Shown: positions 22,150-32,684 of the stretch, piece after piece | How the letters are laid out: the number at the start of each line of letters is the position of its first letter | How positions within the stretch are numbered: position 1 is the stretch's first letter | Source: Chelydra serpentina | Taxonomy: Eukaryota > Chordata > Testudines > Chelydridae | Length of the DNA stretch: 64,000 nucleotides | Direction of reading: 5' to 3' | Assembly: GCA_037349315.1 (NCBI GenBank) | Contig: JBAIAC010000023.1 | Span: 35,998,501-36,062,500 of the forward strand | Position numbers and translations under genes: made by a program | Notes under the pieces: generated by a model | The model's database searches: none | What the model was told of the DNA's origin: nothing | What the model saw: only the letters and a program-made list of their open reading frames with translations

Positions 22150-22337
22150 CAATACGTCTGTGAGTCTATAAGGTGCCACAAGACTCTTTGTCGCTTCTTC
22201 AGACAAGAATGCTTTTTAAAAAGAGAGCTTTGCAAAATGTAAAGAGGACAGCTTCTTTTGTCAGACAGGTTGGTGAGTGCACAGCCTACTACACTGCATC
22301 AGAGACAAGCCTGAACCAAAAACCTCAACGTTTGGAA

Positions 22338-22575
22338 GAAGGATAGTCTCATGGTTAAGGCGATTGATCAGGAATGTGGAGACCTGGATTCGGTTCCTAG
22401 CTCTTCTGCATATAACTCAGAGATGGTCATTTAATCCCTTTATGCCTCAGTTCTCCATCTGTAAAATGTAGTGCTCCTTTTCATCTGCCCTGCCTCTAAA
22501 GGTTGTGACATCTTTAGGGCAGAGATTGTCCCTTACTATGTAAAGCTCTGATCTGTGGGACCTGTAAGTGCTACA
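22338..22575 (+). mobile_element. MIR/CORE-type SINE
   Basis: A tRNA-like head with an A-box-like TAGTCTCATGGTTAAGG and a B-box-like GGATTCGGTTCC is followed by a core (TTTATGCCTCAGTTCTCCAT, CTGTAAAATG) and a tail (GGGCAGAGATTGTCCCTTAC). Complete in layout. Confidence 0.65.
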
Positions 22576-23180
22576 GTTAATACCTGTAATTATTCAGGGA
22601 AATTCACACCAAACATGCCCCCTGGTTACTATCTCTATAGTGCATTAGTCCCGAATGTTGGATTCAAACATCACCAAACTTTAGGAACATTCAGATCAGG
22701 ATTGATTTTTCCAACTCCTACTCATCTCTATAAAGAGCCAAATTCTTCCCGTGTATCTACTCCAAATAGAATGCTGAGTAGCCAGAAAACTCACAAGAAA
22801 CCCAATGGCTGTTCTAGGCAGACATTTTTGGTGAAGCCCCACAACACACTTTTCAGTAAATGTTCATGTACCTGTTAGTTAAGCAGAAGTTTGAAAGTGC
22901 TTGTTATTGCTCTGCTGTGGCAACCAGCTTGATCAATGAAATTCTGCAACACTCATATCCGCTATAGTCTGGAGTTACCATAACTCTGCCCCTTATAGAT
23001 CCTTCCTCTGGATTAAAAGATGTGAGTGCCACACAGAGTTGGGATGAAGGTAAATTTTATTCTACTCTGGATTTCTTTTCTAATCTTTCTGAAAGGATCA
23101 GTGTGTCCAGGTGCCCCGATGACAGAATCATCTTCCAAGAAATCACGTTCTTACTAGTGATATGGCTTCCTCACTAATTA
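22576..23180. other. Unassigned sequence
   Basis: No gene. A 107-codon ORF at 22,555-22,878 overlaps the SINE tail and has no motif. Confidence 0.5.
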
Positions 23181-23300
23181 GATTCATAGAGTTTGAGGCA
23201 GGAAGGGACCATTGGATCATCTAGTCTCACCTCCTGCATATCACAGGCCATTAAAATTCACCTGGTTACCCTTGTATTGAGACCAATAGCTTATGTTTGG
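23181..23300 (-). mobile_element. CR1 3' end
   Basis: ATTCATAGAGTTTGAGGCAG, GGAAGGGACCATTGGATCAT and CTAGTCTCACCTCCTGCATA are the reversed CR1 3' UTR. Confidence 0.85.
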
Positions 23301-23337
23301 CTAAGTAAATTAGAACACAGAACAAAAATCCTTCACT

Positions 23338-23425
23338 ATGTAAGGGCTTAATCCTGCAAACCCTCTGTGTGTGCAGTACTCAATGGAATTTCCATCTGGT
23401 GAGCACATGCAGGATTAAGCCACAG
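23338..23425. repeat. Palindromic MITE-like repeat
   Basis: GGGCTTAATCCTGCAAA at the left and TGCAGGATTAAGCCAC at the right are inverted ends around CAGTACTCAATGGAATT. Confidence 0.65.
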
Positions 23426-24280
23426 GTTTGTTAATTTTCAGCATGAGGAAGTTACACTCACTCCTAGCCCATTCTTGTTAACAAGTGGCACTGCATTCAG
23501 AGACAACCCTTGCGGTCACACTTTCATGATTATGCACACAACATTTGCAGGCACTATTCTGCATAGGTTCTTATGCCACACTCATCACCATAGTATCTGA
23601 GCACCTTCCAGCAGTGCAGTAAGCAGCGTGACTACACATGTGTCAAGGTTTGTTCTCGCCTCCTTTCCCCAGGGTAAAAAAATTGTGCAGAGGAATGTCT
23701 TTTTGGTAAGGTATGGGGAGGGAAGATTTTTTATTTTGTTTTAATATACACGTTACCCTGTTAGAGAAGGTAAGGTAATAGAAATGAGCCTTACACTTGG
23801 AGCCGAAGTAGTGAGGTTTGTGATGGTCCTTGGTTCCTGGGGGAGTTCATTCCCCTGTGCAATTATCTGCATGCACAAAATCATGCATTTGCAGATGCAG
23901 TTTCAAGATCTCTATTGGGAATTGGGACTATATCTGCAGATCTATTTGGGGAATTTCTACTGTACCACCTTCCATCATAGCATTTAAGCATTAACCCAGA
24001 TAAATGAGCTGACACATTTTATGGCTTGTTAGGAATCTGTGCCCTAATGTGTAAAACGTGAGCTCTCTCCTAAAGAGAAAGGCCATGAAAAATATATGTT
24101 TTTCCAGACAGTTGTTCATGCATGCTGGAAAGCTTGCAGCTGCTTTATTGCAATAGTGTCATTCCAATATTGTCAGCTCCTATAAGGACTTTAAGCACTG
24201 ATTAGTGTATTAGATATTGGTTCAGCAGCTGCTCTTGTTAGCCGATAGAAACAGGTAGGTTTTAAGAAAATAAGAAAGAA
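23426..24280. other. Unassigned sequence
   Basis: No gene or clear repeat seen. Confidence 0.5.
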
Positions 24281-24357
24281 AGAAATACTTGTGGCACCTT
24301 AGAGACTAACAAATTTATTTCAGCATAAGCTTTCGTGGGTTAGAACCCACTTGGCTA
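24281..24357 (-). mobile_element. Truncated hammerhead-motif repeat
   Basis: The minus strand ends with GTTAGTCTCTAAGGTGCCAC and carries stem II (GTGGGTT/AACCCAC), GAAA and GC-TTAT-GC (24,323-24,330), but the 5' part with CTGANGA is absent and the base at the cleavage position (24,321) reads G. A dead 3' fragment of the family. Confidence 0.65.
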
Positions 24358-24527
24358 TGCTGCTGCAGAAATGAAATGAGAAAGGAATGCCCTTACATCT
24401 TTTACGATTACAGCCATTTCTTTAAAGGGACTTTAGAATTCTAGATCTGCTAAGGCAAAAGAGCCAATTAAGTAGCAGAAAGAAAAAGTTAAATTACTAT
24501 AGATTATGTGTTGATCAATAGATAACG

Positions 24528-24640
24528 GGCCAGATTCTTATCAAAGGGTAAATCTGGAGTAACTGCACTGGCTCCAGTCCAATAGAGTTACTCTGGATTT
24601 ATGCTAGGGTAGTGGAGATCAGAATCTGGCCACATGTCAT
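24528..24640. repeat. Palindromic MITE-like repeat
   Basis: GGGCCAGATTCTTATC and GATCAGAATCTGGCCAC are inverted ends. The centre has GAGTAACTGCACTGG and AGAGTTACTC in inverted orientation. Confidence 0.65.
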
Positions 24641-25432
24641 CTTTGATGTTTCCATATGAATGTGTTATCTAAAATTTTATTTCAGAAAAGGGTTGTTGTA
24701 TTCCTTCTTCATACGTTCCCTTCTGGAGGGAAACGAGTCAAAGGACAAAATGATCCAAATGCTACCGTCCCCTACGACAAGTCTATGGAGAATTGCCAGG
24801 GGCTCTGAAGCAAGGAGAGGCTTGAAGAGGGGTAAGAGGGACCCCCCAGATAGGTCAAGCCATCTGCACTGCTCTCCTGATCTCCTTTATAAGTCATGCT
24901 GCCCTTAGCTAACCCTCAAAACACCTGCACCCTACCCCTCCTGAAGAGGCAGAAGGACAATACTGTTGCTCACACTGTAACCATCCAGTGAATTTCCACT
25001 CAGAAGTTGGCCGGGATTCTGCAGATACCTACTTGTGTAACACTTCCAAGACATTATTAAAACTTCTTAAATAACATTATGCTGGCTAGGACACTTTATA
25101 TCTCAGAAGCGAAAGAGAGCACTAACATTTAATTCTGATTGGCCTGATAGCTCATTGCTACAGAATAATGACTGCAAGCTGGGTTTGGATAGATAACCTC
25201 TCACAGAGGGCAAAATGCACCCCGTCTTAGCTAGTAGGTATCCAGGAAGCCTCCCCCCCTCCCCGAGTGTTGTAGTCTTACTGCACATAGGCACTGGTGG
25301 TTATGGAGCAGGAGCTCAGGGGACTCGGTGTTCCCCAGGTGCTGTAGTGCAGGATTATTACACTGCTTCCATCTAGGCCAACACAGAGGATGGGGCTTGC
25401 AAGGGTTGGGTGGGTGAGGAAGTAGGAAGAAG
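24641..25432. other. Unassigned sequence
   Basis: No supported gene. Confidence 0.5.
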
Positions 25433-25548
25433 AAGAGACCATTATTATTAGGAGCGCCAAGATCAAGGATCAGGGCCTCATTGTGCTAGGCTCTGCACAA
25501 ACAAGTAATAAGAAGCCAATTCCTGCCCCCACAAAGCTCACATTTTAG
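25433..25548 (-). mobile_element. SINE/L2-type 3' tail
   Basis: ATTATTATTAGGAGCGCC, TCATTGTGCTAGGCTCTGCA and GCCCCCACAAAGCTCACATT form the reversed tail of the MIR/L2-like SINE whose plus-strand tail is seen at 22,500 and 54,600. Confidence 0.6.
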
Positions 25549-26079
25549 GATCATGCCAATCCAGTGGCCACCATTCCCCAGCATAAGCATACACATGGGC
25601 TATGGCCGCTATTCCAACACAAAGCAAAAACAGCGATTACAGGGAAGCTCTTTTCCTCCCAGTCAGTGGAAGGGGGTGTTCTGTCCCTGCATATTTCTCC
25701 TGCACATAACCTCTTGACTTTCCTTTGAGAGAAGGGATTGAATTTCACCCAGACAGCAAGAACAAAAGGTTAGAGAGAACTACTATCGAAAGCCCTGCTG
25801 GAATCTTCTGAGGTGCAGTCTCTGCTGTGTTCTTTACCGAAATACCCACAACCTTCCCCAAAAAGCTCATTAAGGAACAAAATTAAAATGGAAATATTCA
25901 TCCCCCATCATACCTCATAGTGTGTGTGTTACGTGTGGGTGGTGACCATGTTAGCTATGATTTAGAGCATAATTTCCTTTGAAGCAAAATGTCATCCAAA
26001 AAGTAGATTGTAAATAATGAAATTTTGAAAGGAATGTGGGAACCTTGTGGGAAATTAGATGAATTGGGTGGATGAAAAG
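25549..26079. other. Unassigned sequence
   Basis: No gene or repeat recognised. Confidence 0.5.
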
Positions 26080-26703
26080 TCATAGAATCATAGAACTGAA
26101 AGGGACCTCGAAAGATCATCTACTCCAGTCCCCTGCGATCATGGCAGGACTAAGTATTATCTAGACCATTCCTGACAGGTGTTTGTCTAACCTGCTCTTA
26201 AAAATCTCCAATGATAGAGATTCCACAACGTCCCTAGGCAATTTATTCCAGTGCTTAACCACTCCAACAGTTAGGAAGTTTTTTCCTAATGTCCAACCTA
26301 AACCTCCCTTGCTGCAATTTAAGCCCATTGCTTCTTATCCTATCCTCAGAGGTTAAGAAAAACAATTTTTCTTCCTCCTCCTTGTAACAACCGTTTAATA
26401 GTTTTCAAGTATGTATGTCTCTTCTCAGTCTACTCTTTTCTAGACTAAACAAACCCCATTTTTCAATCTTCCCTCACAGGTCATGTTTTCTAGACCTTTA
26501 ATCATTTTTGTCGCTCTTCTCTGGACTCCCTCCAATTTGTTCACATCCTTCCTGAAATGTGGCATCCAGAACTGGACACAATACTCCAGATGAGGCCTAA
26601 TCAGCATGAAGCAGAGCGGAAGAATTACTTCTCGTGTCTTGCTTACAGCACTGCTGCTAATACATCCCAGAAGGATGTTCGCTTTTTTTGCAACAGTGTT
26701 GCA

Positions 26704-28160
26704 CTATTGACTCGTGTTGACCCTCAGATACCTTTCTGCAGTACTCCTTCCTAGGCAGTCATTTCCTATTTTGTATGTGTGCAACTGATTGTTCCTTCCT
26801 AAATGGAGTACTTTGTATTTGTCCTTATTGAATTTCATCCTATTTACTTTAGACCAGAGATCAGCAACCTTTGGCACGTGGTCGTCGGGGAAATCCACTG
26901 GTGGGCCGGGCCGGTTTATTTACCTGCAGCGTCCGCAGGTTCAGCCGATCGAAGCTCTGACTGGCCGCGTTTCACCTTTCCAGGCCAATGGGGGCTCCGG
27001 GAAGTGCCGTGGGCCGAGGGATGTCCAGATCATTTTGAATTTTACTCCTATCCTCCAAAGCACAACTCCTTCCAGCTTGGTATTGTCCACAAACTTTTAA
27101 AGTGTACTCTGTATGCCATTATCTAAATCATTAATAAAGATATTGAACAGAACGGGACCCAGAACTGATCCCTGCGGGACCCCACTCTTTATGCCCTTCC
27201 CGCATGACTGTGAACTACTGATAACTACTCTCTGGGAACGGCTTTCCAACCAGTTTTGCGCCCACCTTATAATAGCTCCATCTAGGTTGCATTTCCCTAG
27301 TTTGTTTATGAGAAGGTCATGTGTCAAAAGTTTTACTAAAGTCAAGATATACCACATCCACTGCTTCCTCCCTATCAACAAGGCTTGTTACCCTTTTAAA
27401 GAAAGCTATCAGGTTGTTTTGACATGATTTGTTTTCGACAAATCCATGCTGACTGGTACTTATCACCTTATCTTCTAGATGTTTGCAAATTGATTGCTTC
27501 ATTATTTGCTCCATTATCTTTCCAGGTACAGAAGTTAAGCTGATGGGTCTGTAATTCCCTGGGTTGTCCTTATTTCCCTTTTTAGAGATGGGCACTATAT
27601 TTGGCCTTTTCCAGTCTTCTGGAATCTCGCCCGTCTTTCATGACTTTTCAGAGATAATCGCTAATTGCTCAGATAGCTCTCCTCAGTCAGCTCCTTGAGT
27701 ATTCTAGGATGCATTTCATCAGGCCTTGGTGACTTGAAGACATCTAATTTGTCCAAGTAATTTTTAACTTCTTGTTTCCCTATTTTAGCCTCTTCTGATC
27801 CTACCTCATTTTCACTGGCTTTCACTACATTAGATGTCCAATCACCACTAACCTTTTTGGTGAAAACTGAAACAAAAGTCATTAAGCACCTCTGCCATTT
27901 CCACATTTTCTGTTATTATTTCCCCCCGTCATTGAGTAACGGGCCTATCCTGTCCTTGGTCTTCCTCTTGCTTCTAATGTATTTGTAGAATGTTTTCTTG
28001 TTACCCTTTATGTCTCTAGCTAGTTTGATCTCGTTTTGTGCCTTGGTCTTTCTAATTTTGTCCCTACATACATGTGTTATTTGTTTATATTCATCCTTTG
28101 TAATTTGACCTAGTTTTCCCTTTTTGTAGGACTCTTTTTTGATTTTTAGATCATTGAAGA
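26704..28160 (-). pseudogene. CR1 ORF2 reverse transcriptase region, broken
   Basis: Pieces in several frames: an N-side linker with [20 protein letters not shown] (27,661-27,906), the RT fingers with NYRPISLTSVPGKIMEQI, QHGFVENKSCQNNLIAFF and VVYLDFSKTFDT (27,317-27,595), then NWLESRSQRVVI and SGVPQGSVLGPVLFNIFIND (27,097-27,381). After the insert comes the thumb part with VNRMKFNKDKYKVLHLGRNN (26,704-26,898). VYLDFSKTFDT holds the first catalytic Asp; the consensus is SKAFDT. The second catalytic box (FADD) falls in the damaged area near the insert. Overlapping ends of the blocks indicate frameshifts. Product in the intact element: target-primed reverse transcriptase. Confidence 0.85.
26857..27022. 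mobile_element. CpG-rich MITE fragment inside the CR1
   Basis: CR1 text breaks at ATTTACTTTAGACCAGAG and resumes at TCCAGATCATTTTGAATTTT. The insert begins ATCAGCAACCTTTGGCACGT and is GC- and CpG-rich, unlike its host. The start resembles hAT MITE ends of the CAGxGGTxxGCAACC type (compare 1,947), but the right terminus is missing. Confidence 0.6.
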
Positions 28161-28168
28161 TCTCCTGG

Positions 28169-29167
28169 TTAAGCCAGGGTAGTCTCTTTCCTATGCAGTG
28201 GGATAGTTTGCTCTTGTGCTCTTAATAATGTTTCTTTGAAAAACTGCCAATTGTTTTCCATTGTTTTTCCCCTTAGATTTGCTTCCCATGGGATCTTACC
28301 TACCAACTCCCTGTGTTTGCTGAAGTCTGCCTTCTTGAAATCCATTGTTTTTATTTTGCTGTTCTCCCTCCTACCATTCCTTAGAATTATGAACTCTACC
28401 ATTTCATGATCACTTTCATTCAAGCTGCCTTCCACTTTCAAATTCTCAACCAGTTCCTCCCTATTTGTCAAAATCAAATCTAGAACAGCCTCTCCCCTAG
28501 TAGTTGTCTCCACCTTCTGAAATAAAAAATTGTCGCCAATACATTCCAAGAACTTGTTGGATGATCTGTGTCTTGCTGTGTTATTTCCCCAACAGATGTC
28601 TGGGTAGTTGAAGTCCCCCATCACCACCAAGTCCTGTGCTTTGGATGATTTTGTTAGCTGTTTAAAAAAAGCCTCATCTACCTCTTCTTCCTGGTTAGGT
28701 GATCTGTAGTAGACCCTCTACCATGACATCACCCTAGTTTTTTACCCTTTTATCCTTACCCAGAGACTTTCAACAAGTCCGTCTCCTATTTCCATCTCAA
28801 CCTCAGTCCAAGTGTATAAGTTTTTAATATATAAGGCAACACCTCCTCCCTTTTTTCCCTGCCTGTCCTTTCTGAGCAAGCTGTTCCCTTCTATACCAAT
28901 ATTCCAGTCATGTGTATTATCCCATCACGTCTCTGTGGTGCCAACTATGTCATACTTGTGTTTATTTGCTAGTATTTCAAATTCTTCCTGCTTATTCCCC
29001 ATACTTCTTGCATTAGTATACAGACATCTATGATAGTGATTTGATTCCCCCCGCCCAGTTCTGTCTTGTCTCTCCTTTATCCCTGCTATAATAGCCCAGG
29101 CTCCCCCCAAATTCCTAACCTTCTCCCAGGTCTCCATGTTCTTGACCCACCTGCAGGCTTTGGTCAC
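28169..29167 (-). pseudogene. CR1 ORF2 apurinic-type endonuclease region, broken
   Basis: The start side (28,925-29,167) reads CLYTNARSMGNKQEEFEILA then YDIVGTTET, the N-terminal endonuclease boxes with the catalytic Glu of the WLTET-like motif. The later part (28,169-28,630) reads [33 protein letters not shown] and [11 protein letters not shown], giving the GDFN and SDH catalytic boxes. Between 28,630 and 28,925 the frame is lost. This domain nicks target DNA to prime reverse transcription. CR1 ORF2 normally reads through from here into RT on one frame. Confidence 0.8.
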
Positions 29168-29332
29168 CTGCCCCCTTCAATCCTAGTTTAAAGCCCTCCT
29201 CACTAGGTTAGCCAGTCTGTATCCAAATATGCTCTTCCCCTTCCTCGATAGGTGGACTCCATCTCTGCTTAGCAGTCCTTCTTCCTGGAACAGTACTCTG
29301 TGGTCAAGGAAACCGAAGCCCTCCTGGCGACA

Positions 29333-30060
29333 TCATCCTTGCAGCCAGTCATTCACCTCCAGGATGCATATGTCTCTGTCTGGGCCCCTACCCTTGACCG
29401 GAAGGATCGAAGAGAACACCACCTTCACTCTGAACTCCTTCATCCATACTCCCAGAGCCCTGTAGCCACTTCTTATCTGTTCAGGGTCATACCTTGCAGT
29501 ATCATTAGTGCCCACATGGATGAGTAGCATGGAGTAGTATTCAGAGGGCTGGATGATCCTCAACAATCCCTCTGTAACATCTTGGATATGGGCCCCTGGC
29601 AGGCAGCATACCTTCTGGGATGCCATGTCAGGACGACAGATGGGTGCCTCCATCCCCCTCAGAAGAGAGTCACCAACCACCACTACCCTATGTTTCTCTC
29701 CTGGGAGTGGTGGCTGCGATCCTCCCAGCCTTGGGGGTACATGGCTTCTCCTCCTTCTCCTCCTCCTTCCCCTGGTTGTGTGACAGCAGTCCTGTGTAGC
29801 TGGATAGCTTCCTCAGCCTTGGATGTCTCCATGTGAATACTCTCAAAGAATTCCTCATGGGCAAGGATGCTCCTCAGACCAGCCATCTCCTCCGATAGCT
29901 CTCCCACCTGTTTCCTGAGAGATTCCACCAGCAGGCACCTTTCTCACAGGATGGTCCTCCCAGCCTGGCTTTCTGTGAGTGGAAAATGCAGGCCACAGTC
30001 TCTGCAAATCCACACCAGGATCTGGGTAGAAGCATCCATGATTATGTTGTCTGTCTGGAT
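29333..30060 (-). pseudogene. CR1 ORF1 (zinc-finger, coiled-coil, esterase), broken
   Basis: On the minus strand: CRDCGLHF zinc-finger-like residues near 30,000; a stop; then a coiled-coil (SLRKQVGELSEEMAGLRSIL, 29,683-29,928); then a hydrolase part (29,333-29,683) beginning VVGDSLLRGMEAP and containing LLIHVGTNDTARY. GDS and the GTND box are conserved blocks of the SGNH/GDSL esterase domain known in CR1 ORF1. The esterase segment is one open block, making ORF1 better kept than ORF2. Its role in transposition is not settled. Confidence 0.85.
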
Positions 30061-30520
30061 ACAGGCACAGGAGGAGGAGACAAAAGCAGGGTTGGCACTG
30101 GTGATATGGCCCTTCCTAACCATAGCAACTATATTACAACTCCTTCCTACAAATCGCCTCTCAAACTTCCCTGTTTGCAGTCCCCTTGGTCGCTTAGCCT
30201 CTGGCTTTTAAGACCTTCTCTCCTAGGTCAGCCCTACCCCCTCGTTAATCACACAGGGGGAGGGTGATCACAAGGCTGATTGTGGGTGATCAAAGATGAT
30301 CAAGGATGATCCAGGGAACAGAGGCTCAAACAGTCCCCAGACACACAATCCCAACTGACCTAGTAACTGAAATAACTGAAAATAACCTGAAAGAGAAAGA
30401 AAAACACAAACAGCCAAACAAACTCACTCACCCCAAAGTTAGTACTCACACCTTGTTCAGTCAGCAGGGGGATTTCCCCCTTTCAAACTCCCCTGTTTGT
30501 AGTCTCCTGTTTGCCATCAT
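30061..30520 (-). other. CR1 5' UTR region
   Basis: No ORF. CTCAAACTTCCCTGTTTGCA (30,161-30,180) is nearly repeated as TTCAAACTCCCCTGTTTGTA (30,482-30,501), so two similar segments lie in the leader, perhaps duplicated promoter units. TGATCAAAGATGATCAAGGA is a small internal repeat. Confidence 0.45.
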
Positions 30521-32461
30521 CAACGGAGTTTGGAAAATCCTATTAAAAAGTATCCATAAAGTTGGTTTAACAGAAGCCCAAGAATCTGTTTCAATTTACA
30601 GCCCTTTTTATTGTTTTTTCTCAAACATTCATGAGTTAGATTGTCTGTAAAAAAGTTTCAATGAAAGTCTTTCAGATGCTCTTCCAAATATAAGTTCGAC
30701 ACACTCTATGCATGAGGTGTTCATGCATGACCATCTTGAAATCTCTTTGATTTCCCTCTTCCTGTTTATAGATATTTCAGACAGTCAGAGAGTTGAGAGA
30801 ATACTATGTCAGTTGCCCAGTCACACGCCATAAATGATGAATAGCAAATAGTAAAAAGTTAAAGCAAATAGTTTATCCAAAATCCCAAATGCTGAAATAT
30901 GTTACTGAATTATTTTGAATATCAAAATAAAATACGTACACATCAAACTCATGTGCAAAATGCATCAAATAAATTACTCACTACAAATACTTTGACCAGT
31001 GCTATTCACCATGAAAACACATTGCAGTGTTTGTCAGAGAACAGAGGGCATGGAATTCTAACACCTGGGTGTGACCAGAACAAGGTTCTCTGATGGGGCC
31101 CATCACTAGTTTTCATCATTTATGTTGTCATCGCCCAATGTCCTCAAGAAAATAAAGCTTTGTACTGGACAACTGTCCATGGTTAATTCTCAGAATGAGG
31201 ACATATCCTGTGCCCGTTCATGTCAATGGGAATCCTTCAACAGAATTGAAGAGATGTTGGATCAGACTTAAGAGTATGTCTACATTGCAAAAAAGGACCC
31301 GAGACAGCGAGTTTCAAAGCCTGGGTTAATTGATTCAGGATCACATGATAGGGCTAAAAAAAGCAGTGGAGACATTCCAGCTTGAGCCTGAGCTCTGAAA
31401 CCAGGAGAGGCAGGAGAGTCTCAGAGTCCAGGCCCCAGCCCGTAAAGTTATACCCTAAAACATCAGTTGCTGTTTATTAAGAGTGGCTTCCATGGAGACT
31501 GGAACTTAGAGATGAAAATGGCCTGTTAGCTGAAGACCATCCCCATACCTGTGAGGAAGGCTCCCGAGAGAACATTATCATGCACTCACTTTGGCTTAAC
31601 CGCAGAAGGAGGATTTCAAAAAGCACCTTGCCTCTACATCAAATCTCTCCTAAAAACTCATCTTTGTTGCCACTAAGCTCTCCTTTGGAGCTCTCTGCTC
31701 CTCTCATCTATGTCTGGAATTTTATAAAATATTTATATTATATATATCACACACAAACACACTTAGAATGAAAAAGAGTGGGGGGAGGGGGGGGAGAAAG
31801 CACAGGACTGCAACACACCATCTTGTAAATAATGCATCTCCCAGAGCACATTTCCCATACATACTTTTCATGTTCTGTTTTCTTCCTGCCACCCCTAGTC
31901 TGCATCAAAATCATCTGTCAGCTAGTTGACGATTATCTGTCTGAATTAGATTGTAAAACCATTGTGGCAATAGCCTCATCTTATTTGCCTGAAATGTCTT
32001 GAACATCTAGAGAAATCCGGAACTCTCTCAATGGAGCTCTGCTGATATACAGCATCTGGGGATCTGGCTGCCTGAGAAGTAATGAGCATGTGCATCTGCC
32101 CCTGGTTTCAATGAGCGATACAAGTGGTCAGCACATTTCAGGAGAGGGCCCGATAATAATAATAACAATAAAAAGTACCATGGACTTGCCCTGGCTTTGA
32201 AATGTCCGCATGAAAGCAGCAGTTTTTAAAAGCAGACTTTTGAACTAGCCCAGGACACTAACAGATTTTAAAGGCCAATTAAAAAAAATAAATCTTTGGG
32301 CCCATAGCATGTGCTACAGAAGGTCAAGATCAGAAGCAGAGGAAAAGCTGTTCACATAAGTGCTTGTGTGGTGGGGACTTGGGTGTTGAAGGAATGAAGA
32401 GGTGGGAGAGGTCTAATGGCATTACTGGGTTTCTTTTTTTTGGTTTGTTTTATATGAATTA
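30521..32461. other. Unassigned sequence with small repeats
   Basis: No gene. 31,272 onward (AGTATGTCTACATTGCAAAA) looks like the head of a MITE related to that at 53,784. Short TA/CA simple repeat at 31,728-31,765. Confidence 0.4.
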
Positions 32462-32684
32462 CAAGGGAGTCGCATCTTACGCGGGGCTTAGGTTCTAAAG
32501 TCAGCGCGTAAGGCGAAAATCGCGTATAGTCAAACTCTCATTGAGTGGAATGGCAGGCAGAATCGCTGGCACTACAGGTACAGTATTTCAATTGTTATTT
32601 TTCTCTCTCTTTTTTGTTTTTTGTTGCCGAGCGCGTAGAGTTGAATTCGCGTAAGTTAAATGCGTGTATGATGCAACTCCACTG
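32462..32684. mobile_element. Tc1/mariner-like MITE (223 bp)
   Basis: The left end CAAGGGAGTCGCATCTTACG and the right end (reversed) CAGTGGAGTTGCATCATACA are inverted copies, flanked by TA on both sides (32,460-32,461 and 32,685-32,686). Inner GTAAGGCG/GCGTAAG motifs are also inverted. TA duplications suggest Tc1/mariner mobilisation. Non-coding. Confidence 0.65.

Larger units (their letters stand above)
21957..22196 (-). mobile_element. Palindromic hammerhead-bearing element, second copy
   Basis: The same palindromic design as at 12.8 kb, but inverted: the extension (ending GTCTGGATCTGTAG) is on the left arm and the loop sequence is the reverse complement of the first copy apart from one base. 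It is flanked by a perfect 14-bp direct repeat, CTTCAGACAAGAAT (21,943-21,956 and 22,197-22,210), which is strong evidence of a clean insertion of about 240 bp. Confidence 0.85.
26080..30520 (-). mobile_element. Near full-length CR1 LINE (about 4.3 kb)
   Basis: The 3' terminus is at 26,080 (reverse complement reads GTTCTATGATTCTATGA). Moving left to right this is followed by the ORF2 C-terminus, reverse transcriptase, endonuclease, ORF1 esterase and coiled-coil parts, and a 5' UTR to about 30,520. Order and length fit a complete CR1. Multiple stops and frameshifts break both ORFs. A CpG-rich foreign insert sits at 26,857-27,022. The exact 5' end is a judgement from composition and the end of CR1-like text. 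Confidence 0.85.

Noticed and set aside
26789..30267. Plus-strand ORFs of 70-114 codons
   Set aside because: They are antisense to the minus-strand CR1 coding text.
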